Source of the DNA: Takakia lepidozioides
Taxonomy: Eukaryota > Streptophyta > Takakiopsida > Takakiales > Takakiaceae
Reading direction: 5' to 3'
DNA: 64,000 bases
Assembly: GCA_030704615.1 (NCBI GenBank)
Contig: CM060733.1
Location: 39,432,001 to 39,496,000, forward strand
Below, piece after piece: positions 36,980 to 48,080 of this stretch. The translations under genes were made by a program, and so were the position numbers. Position 1 is the first letter of the stretch. The number at the start of each line of letters is the position of its first letter. The notes below the pieces were generated by a model. The model was not told the origin of the DNA, searched no databases, and saw only the letters and a list, made by a program, of their open reading frames with translations.

Positions 36980-37805
36980 GTGCTCTTGCAATCCGTGCTC
37001 ACAGCCGTGAAGAATTCCATCATGGATTCGAAACCAGGGGTGTCTTTAGGCTGTACTAGGAGCCCTCTTCTTGGCTTTCCCCTTCAGCTCCTCCAGAGAC
37101 TTGTTGTGTGCCACCTTCTTCGCCCTGGCAGCCAGAGCGTCAAGGAAGCTCTCATTGACACATTGGATGATGGTTGGGGGTCCTAGCTTTGGCCTCTGCG
37201 GAAACATCACAGCCGGATACCGCCGTGTAGGCTCGCCCTCAAATGCCAACTTCTTGGCAGAGCCAGTCCCAATCCGAACTGACTTGGGGACCCGGACGAC
37301 CGGTGACTTGGTAGCAGCAGCAGCACCAGTAGTCGCAGGACTTTGCACAAAGTTGTCATCAGAGTCACTCCCTTGGGGCCCCTCCTGCGCCTCCTCTGGT
37401 GCCCCGGTGGTTTTCTATTTTTCGGGGGTAACTGTACTCCCCTGTTTCCGTGTCCTTTTCTTTTGTCCTTTATTCTTCTCATTCAATTTCTCCTGAATAC
37501 CTACCTGAGCAAGTTCTGCCGCTTTCCTGGACTTGGCAAGCGCTTTTGCCTCCTTTGGACCCAGCGGAGGCAGCGGAGCCCGGTTTCGTCGGGCCTCAGC
37601 ATCCAGCTTCAATTGAAACTCGGATGAGTCGAGCGAGCCGGGCGGAAGGTCCACATACCAAGGGCAGTCGCCCAAATGTTCCAGATGCCACTCCTTCACG
37701 ATAACGTCAGTGTACATAGAGTCAGCCCCAGGGTTCCTCCATGCGAGGAAGAATGGCGGCTCGAAGGACAGATGACCTTTCTCCAAAAGGGAGAACTTGC
37801 AGTAC
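36980..37805 (-). CDS. Unidentified multi-exon gene, middle exons
   Basis: An acceptor TTGAATGCAG precedes 37805, where the frame reads YCKFSLLEKGHLSFEPPFFL, then WYVDLPPGSLDSSEFQLKLD and a Lys/Glu/Ala-rich helix. After a shift near 37400 it continues 37348-37046 with KSPVVRVPKSVRIGTGS and PTIIQCVNESFLDALAARAK, then 37030-36980 (GFESMMEFFTAVSTDCKS). The pieces are protein-like and contiguous but broken by about two frameshifts. No family recognised. The intron upstream contains the palindromic array at 37.9-38.5 kb. Confidence 0.42.
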
Positions 37806-37904
37806 CTGCATTCAAGAAACACACACAAAATGAGGTCCCGAGAACGAGGTAAATTTTAGGGAATGAAACTACAAAATAGACGTCGAATAGACGCCGAACT
37901 GACT

Positions 37905-38465
37905 AGGCCCGGAACTGGAAAAATGGCGCCGAATTTCCAGTTTCGATGCCAGCCACCCCAGGGACTCAGCCATTTTCGGGGCCCTGAACTGGAAATTCGG
38001 CGCCATTTTCCCAGATTGGGGCCAAAAATGGCTAAGTCCCAGAACTGACTGGGCCCCGGAACTGGAAAAATGGCGCCGAATTTCCAGTTTCGGTGCCAGC
38101 CACCCCAGGGACTTAGCCATTTTCGGGGCCCTGAACTGGAAATTCGACGCCATTTTCCCAGATTGGGGCCGAAAATGGCTAAGTCCCAAAACTGACTGGG
38201 CCCGGAACTGGAAAAATGGCGCCGAATTTCCAGTTTCGGTGCCAGCCACCCCAGGGACTTAGCCATTTTTGGGGCCCTGAACTAGAATTCGGCGCCATTT
38301 TCCTAGGTTGGGGCCGAGAATGGCTAAGTCCCAGATCTGCCTGGGCCTGCAACTTGAAAAATGGCGCCGATTTCTAGACCGAGTGCCAGCCACCCCCTGG
38401 ACAGCCATCCCCCAGGGCCCGAATCCAGAAATTCGGCGCCATTTTTCCAAGGACTTCTTCACAAC
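37905..38465. repeat. Palindromic satellite array 1 (~73-bp core spacing)
   Basis: Eight GGCGCC-centred cores lie at 37925, 37999, 38072, 38146, 38218, 38291, 38363 and 38435 (the fourth is GACGCC). Each is flanked by GGAAA/TTTCC arms, for example CTGGAAAAATGGCGCC on one side and GAATTTCCAG on the other. Alternate cores are in opposite orientation, so the true unit is about 146 bp with two inverted cores. The array lies in an intron of the unidentified minus-strand gene; open frames through it are by-products of the repeat. Confidence 0.93.
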
Positions 38466-38519
38466 TAATTTTCATGTGCCACATAAGGCCTCTTACATCC
38501 TCGAAATGTAGGGACTAAA

Positions 38520-39026
38520 AAGAAAGGCATCGCGTATGTACTTGTACAGAAGGCGCATTGCCGCTTTGTCCGCGTTCGGCTGGTCGGTGAACTCGTGGCT
38601 CCGGCGGGCATGGGGTATCTCTCGAAAGAATAGGTCGGTTTTGTAGAGCAGAAAGTACCTCGTCACATAGTAGCGTAGGCTCTCTGCTTCACCATAAATC
38701 TCTAGCTTGAACTGATGTGCTTGTGTGTCAAGCTGCTCTTGCGCATTCGTCGTCACCTGTGGAGATTCTCCATCAGACCGCTTTCCTCAAAAAATACAAT
38801 AAATCCATCTGATACAAGAGTAGAAGCCCCAAATGAAGCGTGGGAAAGTACCTGAAACCACCATGTCATGCGGTTCATCCACATGTCGAATGTGGGGTCG
38901 AACAGTTTGTCGGGTTGGGGAAGCACATGTCCCTTGTACTTTGGGAACCATTCCAGATTTGGAGCCACCGGGTCTGTCCAACCCCCCAGCATATTAATAA
39001 GCGCCAAACACCACAAAAACGAATTG
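38520..39026 (-). CDS. Unidentified multi-exon gene, exons next to the retroelement
   Basis: Exon 39026-38852 is bounded by an acceptor (GTTGTGGCAG) and a donor (TTTCAG|GTACTT) and reads NMLGGWTDPVAPNLEWFPKY, then FDPTFDMWMNRMTWWFQ. The next exon, 38756 to about 38520, follows an acceptor (TCTCCACAG) and reads HQFKLEIYGEAESLRYYVTR and DLFFREIPHARRSHEF. Both look like well-kept globular coding sequence rich in aromatic residues, without in-frame stops. No domain recognised. The gypsy element starts only about 15 bases upstream of the first acceptor, inside the intron. Confidence 0.5.
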
Positions 39027-39043
39027 CTGCCACAACAAATTCA

Positions 39044-41476
39044 GGGGGTAAAAATTCAAGTTTTTGTTTGGCATCAGGTTTCGGCACTACTACAAAGGGA
39101 GTGCCCTTCGTGCTAATGAAGGGGAGGAATTGTCCATAACTTGAGGTAATTCCATGGAAAGACTATGCTATTGATCTGCCAAGAACAAAATATGGCTAAG
39201 TTATGACATGCGCCTTTTTCATCCCTAGGATGAATGATTTTCATCCATGATGTTGAACCCTAGAAGCAAGATGTGAAATTCGAAGGGGAAGAGTGCGTGT
39301 ATCTTTTCGCAGCTGCTGCAGTGGTGTTGGCAGCACAGGATATCTGAGAAAGTTCCACCTACGCAAAGGGTATCAGCTTGCTTTTAAGAGAAATGTTAAG
39401 AGCTCCTGCTTGGCTTTCTGTGCAAGAAGAGTGCGTGTATCTTTTCGCAGCTGCTGCAGTGGTGTTGGCAGCACAGGATATCTGAGAAAGTTCCACCTAC
39501 GCAAAGGGTATCAGCTTGCTTTTAAGAGAAATGTTAAGAGCTCCTGCTTGGCTTTCTGTGCAAGAAGAAGCGGTGCCGCCTTCTTCGTAAGCAATGATCA
39601 AACCAGAGGGATCAGGTTTGTGATAAGGGCGGTGCACCACTGATGTCGCCATTGTCTTGATGAGCACATTAATGAGGAGATGGAGCGGCTCAGCAGGTGT
39701 TGGGGGATGAGAAATGCAGGCTGGTGTGTATAGCGCCTCAGGTTGTCTGTGATCAAATCTTGTAGCTGCTGTCTGTTTTTGAGCTTTAGGACCAGATCAC
39801 TTTGTAAGGGAATCAGCTTGCCTTAAAGAGCGACGTTAAGGGATCTGGCTTGGCATTCTGTGCAAGAGGAAGCGGTGCCGCCTTTCTGGTGTGTATGGCG
39901 CTTAAGCTATCTATAATTAAGTTTTGTATCTGCTCTCTGTCTTAAAGGCTGTAGGACCAGATCACTTCATAGGGAAGAAATGCACATGTAGAAGGATAGG
40001 GTAGAGGTTGGCAGACACAAGGATGTGCCAGCAGCTGAAGCAGAGCCGTCATGCCTTAATGAGGACTGGAATCACGATAAGAAGAGACGTCGGAAATGGC
40101 TGACGAGGGAGAGGACAAGGTGCCTTCGTGACAGGCAGACCCACCGCTTCAATGAGTATAAGACAGATAAGTTTGAAGAGTGGCCTTCTCTTTTTTGGTG
40201 ACTTAGAAATCGCTTTGTGAAGTTTTGGACTATCTCTTGTATGTAGTAAGAGACACTGACATGTGAGGAAGAAAAAGAGCTTTGGAAATGGAATGAAGAC
40301 ACTGGACTTCAAACCAGGATGGACTGGAGATGGATGCACCTGCTGTTACATTGTACAGTAGGAAAAATGAATGGAAACAAGGTTGATTCGTTGCTGGGAC
40401 AGAATGGTTGCTGCTGTTGTATTCTTGTTCCTTTGTTCAGCGTCATGAGCTTGTACAAACAATAGCCTGGGATGTTGACACATTGCAGTCAATGTGGAAA
40501 CTAGCTTAGTAGGTAGAGGAAACCAGTGAGAGTTAGATAGAACTGTTTGGAAACAACAAGAAGGGATGATGTGGATGGGGCAGAAAAACCAACATCTGTT
40601 TGGGTTTGGATCTGATTCTCAGGGTGCTCTCAGCAGCATGTGAACCACTGAGGTTCACAGTTGATGGGAAAAAGAGAGCTGTCAGGGTGTGTAAATTGAG
40701 ACCTGTAGAAGGGTTGAGAGCTGTCTTGGGCAAATGGCTACACCTGGGAAAAGTGGAGTGTGAAGCATTTGTCATTGGCAAGAGAGGGACTGATAAAAGG
40801 GCTGATTATATCTTGTGTGACCAAGGTTGATTTCAATGCTGGGTGCACTGGATGCTTGGCTGAATGCGCATTGCATTGCATCATAGACATGCTACAGTGG
40901 AAAGAGTGAGGAACATACTCACCCTGAAAGAAAGAGAGAGAGAGAGAGAAAAGAGAAAAGGGGAGAGAGCTGACCAGCAAGAGGGGATGGAGAGGAATGG
41001 ATGATTGGGGCGGTAAGATAAAGAAAGCATGAACCCATGAAGGGCCAAACTGGTAGGCCTGCAACTCATGGCAGATCTGAGTTGCCTCCTTCCAAATCGT
41101 GATCTTATTACAAAGGGGATTCCACTTGTTGCTGACCAAGGGAGCTGCCCACAAGGGCAGTGGTCATCACTGACGTAGGGCTGGTTGCATCACTGAAGAC
41201 AGCATGGTAACATGGCTGGTGCAGTGTACCAGGGAGAGGATGTCGTGTAGAAGTAGAACCACGGGTGAAAACAATACAGACTCCCCATCCATGTCTTCTC
41301 TTCCGCTGCGGCGTGGATGAGGATTGTGTGAACTCTGATCATGAAGGACCTGAGGGAAACCCACACCGAGTGACGATGGTTGGATCACCTGAGAGGAGAG
41401 CTCCTTTCCTTCCCTCCAATTGACCTGGGGAGGAGCACAACTAGACTTGCACAGAAGGGGATTCACGCCCTTCTTT
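39044..41476 (+). repeat. 5' LTR of gypsy element 1
   Basis: Matches 48081-50435 from AGGGGTAAAAATTCAAG to ATTCACGCCC. At 2.4 kb it is unusually long. It contains a 138-bp tandem duplication, a diverged inner repeat around 39700-39970, and an AG-rich stretch near 40930. Differences from the 3' LTR are mainly small indels. Confidence 0.9.
39291..39566 (+). repeat. 138-bp tandem duplication inside the 5' LTR
   Basis: Two nearly identical units start GAGTGCGTGTATCTTTTCGC at 39291 and 39429. The 3' LTR has one full unit and only a partial second (48440-48530), so the copy number differs between the two LTRs of one element. Confidence 0.92.
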
Positions 41477-41488
41477 TGGTATCAGAGC
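41477..41488 (+). promoter_or_regulatory. Primer-binding site (initiator Met tRNA) of gypsy element 1
   Basis: TGGTATCAGAGC directly follows the 5' LTR. It is complementary to the 3' end of plant initiator methionine tRNA, the usual primer for minus-strand DNA synthesis in plant LTR retrotransposons. The same word follows the LTRs of the other two gypsy copies. Confidence 0.95.
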
Positions 41489-41537
41489 CTGAGGATGTTA
41501 AATCTTGATTTCTACTAGCTAGGGATCTTGACTGGTA

Positions 41538-41861
41538 TTGGATGGTTTGATGGCAGGAAGAGACCACACACTGATTCCTGATGAACCAAGCATTGGAGAT
41601 GTGCTGATTTGCTTCAGCAGACGCACACCAAATGCACACGCAGACCCTTGTTTGTACTTCTTCAACCCTGCTTGGAGAATAGCGAATGGTGATTTATGTC
41701 TTAGAGTGATACATACTGGTGGAAGAACAACCATAGCACTTTGGATAAGAGAGTTAGGAAGGTGGGTGAAGATAAATACCATGGCACGAGAGGTGACATG
41801 GGGAGGTAGAGTAGAGATGTTGCGAAATGGACAGTGGGAGTGGTATAGAGGTCAACATTAA
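41538..41861 (+). CDS. Unidentified 107-residue ORF between primer site and gag
   Basis: The frame opens at ATG 41538, only 50 bases after the primer site, and ends 70 bases before gag. It reads like a compact beta-rich domain: PSIGDVLICFSRRTPNAHAD, LYFFNPAWRIANGDLCLRV, then RWVKINTMAREVTWGGR. It is intact although the gag-pol frames around it are broken. An extra ORF ahead of gag is not part of the basic gypsy plan and I recognise no family. Confidence 0.5.
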   Translation: MDGLMAGRDHTLIPDEPSIGDVLICFSRRTPNAHADPCLYFFNPAWRIANGDLCLRVIHTGGRTTIALWIRELGRWVKINTMAREVTWGGRVEMLRNGQWEWYRGQH

Positions 41862-41933
41862 GGAAGTTGCGGGAAAAAATAGAGTCAGAATTAGGTGTTG
41901 AAACAGTTTGAACTTTGACTAGAGAATAGAAGG

Positions 41934-43354
41934 ATGACCAGTCCAACCAGCATAGATGCGCCTTATCATGGTAGGAATAGTGAGGATGTAAATGACTGGC
42001 TGGAGAGAATTCAGATGGAGGCAGATGTCAGGGATTTGAATGAGGACAAAACTTTCAAGGTAGCAGGCTCAACCTGAGAGCCAAGGCTGATGAATGGTAC
42101 CGTAAACAAAACCCTAGACCAAACAACTGGGTGGACTTCAGGGCAGCAATTTCAGCCAAGTTTGGTATCGTTGACTTGGCAGAAATTAGGCTAAGAATGG
42201 ATACCATTAAACAGGAGAGTAGACAAAGGGTTCAAACATACTTTGATAGGTTGAACCGGTTATTTATAAGAAGTGGGGCGTCTGATTTGGAACAGAGGCG
42301 TAGATTTGCAGCAGGTTTGAGACCAGAAATAGCAAGAGTAATGCTGGGCAGGCGCTTCCTTGATGTAGAGGAAGCACTTGACACAGCCATTGAGATTGAA
42401 AGGGGCCTGGGAAAGTTAGGGGAAATACCTCTAGAGCCATTGGAAGGAGATGATACAGATGAGTCAGTTGTGTTTGTTAACCCTGTGGACAGAAGACTTG
42501 ATCAGCTGAACACTACCCTACAGAAGTACTTTGATAGGGGACCAGTCATAGGAGAAAGCTCGGGATCTAGAACACCTCGTGTTCGCCTTTGTAATGTTTG
42601 TCACAAAGAAGGTCACATAGCTGCATATTGTCCTGAAGGAAGAACCCCAGCTAAGTGTGACAAATGTCACCGGTTCGGGCATTCCACGGAAATGTGTGGT
42701 GTGAGATGCAACTTTTGCAAGCTACTCGGGCATACGGAGAGTGAGTGCAGAAAACTTGACCAAACTATGATGGGAACTCCGGGAACTAACTTTGTAGACG
42801 TGTTCTATGATGATGAGGATGATGTACTCGCAGAGATGACAGATCTGATGTCACGAAATAGTATCAATGAAGTCAGACTTCCAAGGACACGCATACCTGT
42901 CCAGAGTCCGATTGTTGAACCTACAGGGTCACCAGAAAGGAATAGTGAGAGCAGTGAACAGCCAAGCAAGACCAAGAGTGAAATCTACCCAAAGAACAAT
43001 TTCAAGAATGCTATAGAAGGAGGTACGAAATCCAGAATCTTGAACCACTTCTACAAAGGGAGAATATCGTTGTCGCCCATGGACCTGATCATGACTGTGC
43101 CCGGAGAGCTAGACAAATTGAAAGGGCTGGTCAAAGTGGTGGAAAGAGCAATGGTCCAACAAAGGGAGACAACTCACAGTGTAGAAGTTGTGAAGGATGT
43201 ACCAAGGCCTTTGTACTCAGCACACGCTGAGCCCACGATCTCGTATGCTTATACTGGTAAGGTTAAAGCGCTTCATGTAATGATTACAATGGGAGATTAC
43301 CAAGTATTAGGCCAGATTGACAACTGGTGCCATGCTTTCTGTAATATCAGCTAG
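41934..43354 (+). pseudogene. gag of gypsy element 1: capsid and three CCHC zinc knuckles
   Basis: ATG 41934 starts MTSPTSIDAPYHGRNSED followed by WLERIQMEAD, the usual gypsy capsid entry. The frame shifts near 42060 and continues with KADEWYRKQNP, DFRAAISAKFG and DRLNRLF. Three zinc knuckles lie at about 42590-42755: CNVCHKEGHIAAYC, CDKCHRFGHSTEMC and CNFCKLLGHTESEC. The protein would package element RNA into cytoplasmic particles. Three knuckles are more than the one or two usual in plant gypsy gag proteins. Confidence 0.85.
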
Positions 43355-45730
43355 TACAGTCAGGGATCTTGGTTTGATGATGGGATCTGTCATTACTAGT
43401 AAGGATGTGAATTACAGAGTAGCCTCAGGTGCTCTTGAGACTGCAATGGGCAGACTTGAGGACATCAAGGTCAAGTAGTAGGAGAACTGACCAATCGTTT
43501 GTCCTTTATGGTGGTGAACACGGATACATATCCATGCTGCTGGATTGGACTTTCTCAAAAAGTTTGGCGCTGTAGTGGACACCGAAGCTGAAACAATTCG
43601 CGTACGCTATGGGCCAGGAAAGGATTTTGCTCACTTCCCTTTGCACACCATCAATTATAATGAGCCTGCAGTTACCAAAACAGCCTACCATAGAGGGGTC
43701 GAGAGTAGAATGAGATATGCAAGCAGTACGTCAGCAGGTAATGTCCTAACCCTGACGTCAGATGAACAGTACCTAGGCTTGTGGGAGAAGAAAAGAAAAC
43801 CAGAGGAAGAATATGAGGACACGGAGGAAGCATCCTCAGGTTCTGACACCTCTAAATCTGATAAAGATGAGGAGATGGGAGGCTCTGAGGAGAGTAAGGA
43901 GGTAGAAACAGCACTGAGGGATGTTGAGGAAATAATAGACGATGTCAACCTAGGGGAGGACTTGTTCGAGGACCAAGGGATGTCTGAACTCCTTCAGGAA
44001 GAGACCCATAAGAGCATGGCTGCTGCCATAATACAGGAAGCTTATCAGAAAGCTTGGAATGGTGAACTAGGGAACAACAACCTAGAAATAGAGGATGACT
44101 TCCATGATTGGAATCAGGTTGTCACACAAGAGGAACGACAGAGAATGGCTAACTCTGTAAGCCAGGTGGAGGGAAAGAATTGGGAACCCAGTCAAGAGGA
44201 AGAAATGGAGAGTCGTTGGAGAAGTCTGAAATCCAGACTGCACATCAACCCAGAACTGGCCCCAGAACATAGGATAGAGCTTGAGCAAGAGCTGAAAGCA
44301 AACCAGGAATGCTTTGCTCTTAGCAAGGCTGACTTGGGATGCAGTGAGGTAGAACACACAATTGACACACAAGGTTTTCCCCCTTGCAGAAGTCGTCCCA
44401 GCCGCCTATCAGAATGGGAGGAAGACGAGGTCCAAGGACAAATTGAGACTTTGATCTCACAAGGCAAGATGAGAGAGAGTAGTTCAGAATGGTCGTGTCC
44501 AGTTACCCTTCCACCAAAAAAGGATGGATCCAAGCGGTTTTGTGGTGATTTTAGGCCAGTAAACCGTTTGACCAGAAGGGACTCTTACCCTATGCCATTA
44601 ATTCAGGATGTTTTAAACCAGTTGGGGAAAGCCAAGTGGTTTTCTGCGCTGGATTTACAATCTGGTTTTTGGCAGATCAAAATGGACGACCGAGACATAG
44701 GCAAAAACAGCAGTGATCACAAAGAAGGGATTGTATGAATGGCTAGTCATGCCATTCGGGCTAAAAAATGCCACTGCTACCTTTCAGAGAACAATGATAG
44801 AGTGCTCAAGGAAGAAATCAAAGATTGCGCTAAGGTTTTGTAGATGACGTCAATATCCATAGCAAGGACTGGGGAGATCACGTGGGACATATAAAGAGAG
44901 TATTGAGCAAGGTTAGAAAGGCCAATCTTAGGCTCAATCCGGACAAGTGTTACTTTGCCAACTTACAGTTGGTATTCCTTGGGCATGTGATCTCTGAAGA
45001 GGGAACGTGGCCTGATCCAGATAAGATAGCTGCTATTGAAAGGTTTCCCTTGCCCAAAAACCACACTGCTCTCAAAAGCTACTTAGGCATGACAGGGTAC
45101 TATAGGCCCTATGTCAAAGGATATGCTGGAGTGGCAGTACCCTTGTTCACTCTAACCAAGAAGGATGTGAAGTTTATCTGGAGTGCAGAGGCACAAAACG
45201 CCTTTTCTGCCTTACAGGTGAAGTTGGTAACTGCTCCCATCCTGGCAAGACCAGATTTCTCAAGACCGTTCGTCTTGGATGTTGACTGGTCCATCAAAGG
45301 AGTAGGGGCAGTCTTGTCACAAAAGGAGTATAAAAAGGAGAGGGTCATTGCATACGCCAGTAAGGTACTATCTGATGCTCAGCGCAAATATCACCCTATG
45401 GAAGGTGAATGCTATGCCCTGGTGTGGGGAAGTATTACACTTTCGGCAGTACCTGTATGGAACCCCTTTTGTAATCAGGACTGATCACAAACCACTGGAG
45501 TGGTTGGCAACGTAAGTGACGCATATGGACGCAGGGGTAGATGGATCATGATGTTACAAGATTTTGAGTTTAAAATTGTTCACAGAGCAGGTGCTAGGCA
45601 TGCTAACGTAGATGCACTAAGCAGGTATCCAGTGGGACCAGCTGAGGAAACCGAGGAAATCGAGGTATACTCTACTTCTCTGTACAGTCAGAAAAGAGAA
45701 GGGAGAAAGAGGGATGGAGCCTATTCTTAA
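43245..45730 (+). pseudogene. Protease-RT-RNase H of gypsy element 1, frameshifted
   Basis: The protease active site near 43315 would read DTGA, but an extra A turns it into DNWC and shifts the frame. A long acidic linker follows (43800-44130). RT motifs are VTLPPKKDGSKRF, DFRPVNRL, FSALDLQSGFWQI, and after a shift [15 protein letters not shown]; the catalytic VDD at about 44842 is again at a frameshift. The thumb reads FLGHVISEEG and LGMTGYYRPYVKG. RNase H 1 has DVDWSIKGVGAVLSQ (Asp), GECYALVW (Glu), RTDHKPLEWL (Asp, across a shift) and ends HANVDALSRYP. This enzyme set would copy the element RNA into DNA. Confidence 0.88.
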
Positions 45731-46110
45731 GCTAGCTTGGGATAGGGGTGCCATCAATGCTTCGTTATTTCAATTTAAGGAGGGGAAGGAGGAGTTGAGA
45801 GAAGAAGCTCATAGGCAAGTAGGGTATAGCAGTGAAAAAGGGGAGATGATTTGCAAAAGAGAAGAGTACTATGCATGTGTATGGGGCCTTTGGCACTTCA
45901 AGAAAATACTGTTGGGAAGTCATTTTTTCTTTGGAAACAGATCTAGATCCATATTGGTGGCTATACTCAGAGCACCACATAGGCATAGACTTACTTGGTG
46001 ACTTTTCATTTGAGTTCGTTCCGGGCATAGTAAGATCTTCCACAGATGGAATGTTGACCAAGGATCATGGCATATTGAAGGGAGAACTGAAACCAGGCAT
46101 AATGCCAGAT
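45714..46110 (+). pseudogene. Second RNase H-like module between RNase H and integrase
   Basis: After the first RNase H ends (ALSRYP), a second set of landmarks appears. These are LAWDRGAINASLFQF (first Asp position), REEYYACVWGLWHFKKILLG (Glu position), then across a one-base shift TDLDPYWW (Asp position) and FVPGIVRSSTDGML, the counterpart of the PG...ADALSR ending. All parts are in the order and spacing of a gypsy RNase H. Some plant gypsy lineages (Tat) carry an extra RNase H in the same slot, though of archaeal type; this one looks more like a diverged gypsy-type domain. Confidence 0.55.
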
Positions 46111-46293
46111 GGAGAAGGAAAGAGGGTGACTTTTGCTGCACAGATTTTTGCTAAAAAAAAAAAAAACAAGGAAAGGGTATTGATCAATCAAGCTCTGTCA
46201 ATCTGGTGAGGGAGGGTATTTGGAAGGATAAGGGTGCAGGAAGGATAGAGGCTACTGCAATCAGCAAACAAGGAAGGGAGCATCTGATGCCTC

Positions 46294-48044
46294 TTGTCCC
46301 CACATCCATGTGATTACCCGAGGATCTGTGCTCGTGATAAGGAGCTAAGCGAGGTACATCCAGCCTGTGAACTTGTGGAAGAGAGATCGAACAATGAAAA
46401 GGGAAGCTTGCAAGAGACACCATTCCTTCAACACTTGACAAGCACTCCAACAACAAGAAGAACGCGGGTGACTTCCTCATCAGAATGCCCAGCCAAGGAA
46501 AAACATGGGGGGGTGAGTGTTCCACCAAGACGTTTTGTTCTTCAGACAGTGATGGAACAAGTGGTTCAGAACAAGACACTTCTTCTTGCAACAAGATTGA
46601 TGAAGGGGACTGGGTACCATGGACCGCACCCACCAAAGCTACTCAGATGTCATTATTACGTGAGGCTGAAAGATGGGGGAAAAGCTCTCTCATCAGCTCT
46701 GACCATCATACAGCAGCTGTTAAGGAGGAAAAAGCAACCTGATGTGCTTGATGATGTGGAAGTCATGCACCTCTTATGTTTTGGAGAAGTCAATGACTAC
46801 CTGACAAAAGAGGAGAGCAAGAGAGCCAAGAGGCGGGCAAGGCAGTACTCCTATCTCAAAGGTGAGGTCTACTTTGATGGAAGGGTAGTTCCACCAAGAA
46901 CTGACAGAGCGGCAATAATCACTGAAGTACATGAAGCCACTGGCCACTTTGGAGTCAGAAGAACACAAGAGAGATATGCCGACGTTATTTCTGGCATGAT
47001 AGAACAAAACTCATCAGGCAAGTACTCAAGGGCTGTGGTAAATGTCAGATGGCCAAACAGAACGGAGTGTTGCGCTCAGGTAGCTCAAAACTTCACAGCA
47101 TTCCAGTAGTGGATCTGTTTTTTCAGAGTTGCAATTGACACGGCAGGACCATTACCTATAACCAGCAGGGGCAATCAGTACTTTCTGGTGGCAATCGATC
47201 ACTTCTCAAAATGGATAGAAGCTGCACCAGTGGCAGATCATACAGCAGCCCTTGCTGCCCGCTTTCTTGAGGAAGAAGTAATTGACAGGTATAGCTGCCC
47301 ACATACGTTGCTCACTGACAATGGCACAGAGTGGGGGAGTTTGAAGATACATGCCACGAATACGGTATAAAGAGGGAGCATAGCGCCCCCTACTGGCCTC
47401 AGTGTAACGGTATGGTGGAAAGGGTCATTAAGTCTCTCAAACAGAGCATCACCACCCTAGGAGTTGGAAACGACACTGAGTGGGATCAGAATCTCTATAA
47501 GGCCCTGTTTGGTTACAGAATGGGTGTCCATGCTTCCACTGGATTCTCACCTTTTCAGGTACTTACTGGTAGGATTCCCAGGCTGGGAATTGACAACAGG
47601 TTACATTTTCTTACAACACCAGTAAATTCTGATGGATCTGTAGCAGAGGTCACACTTATGATGCAGCAGAAAATCCAGCTTCTCACAGAGATGAAGGCAA
47701 AGCTACGAAAGAGTGTGAAGAAAGGGCAGCGTCAACAGGCAAGAGATTATGAAAGAAGGCATCAAACAGGGCATACCTACTGCACGTTGATGGAGAACAG
47801 CAAGGTAATGATGTTGAGGCCTGGAAAGAGGTCTTCCATGACATCTCCATGGGAGGGACCCTATGACTTTTTGGGATACAAGGATGCAGGAAGCACAACC
47901 AAGACTGGAGAAGCTGCACGAAGATGCAGGTTGAGAGATGGAGCAGACAAGGAATGGGTAAGAAGTAGGAGGGATTTAAAACCCTTCATACCACCAATAG
48001 GTGTTCAGCCGTTAAAGGTGGTCAGTGAGGACCCTGACACTTAA
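46294..48044 (+). pseudogene. Integrase of gypsy element 1
   Basis: The zinc-binding part is seen as HEATGHFGVRRTQERY (about 46930) but its CxxC half is degraded. The catalytic core has AIDHFSKWIEA (Asp), LLTDNGTEW (Asp) and, after a frameshift near 47340, WPQCNGMVERVIKSLK (Glu), giving a D,D,E triad. A C-terminal part follows to the stop at 48044 with a MLRPGKRSSM ... PYDF region; no chromodomain is apparent. Frame breaks near 47110 and 47340 split it into three open pieces. Confidence 0.85.
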
Positions 48045-48055
48045 AAAAAAGGAGG
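48043..48055 (+). promoter_or_regulatory. Polypurine tract of gypsy element 1
   Basis: AAAAAAAAGGAGG just before the 3' LTR, the expected primer for plus-strand DNA synthesis. About 25 bases, including the palindrome CACTACATATGTAGTG, separate it from where similarity to the 5' LTR begins, so the true LTR start may lie at 48056. Confidence 0.75.
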
Positions 48056-48080
48056 CACACTACATATGTAGTGTGAGTGC

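Noticed and set aside
37905-38465. CRISPR-like array
   Set aside because: Regular spacing, but the spacers are repeated too, alternate units are inverted, and the context is a eukaryotic intron.
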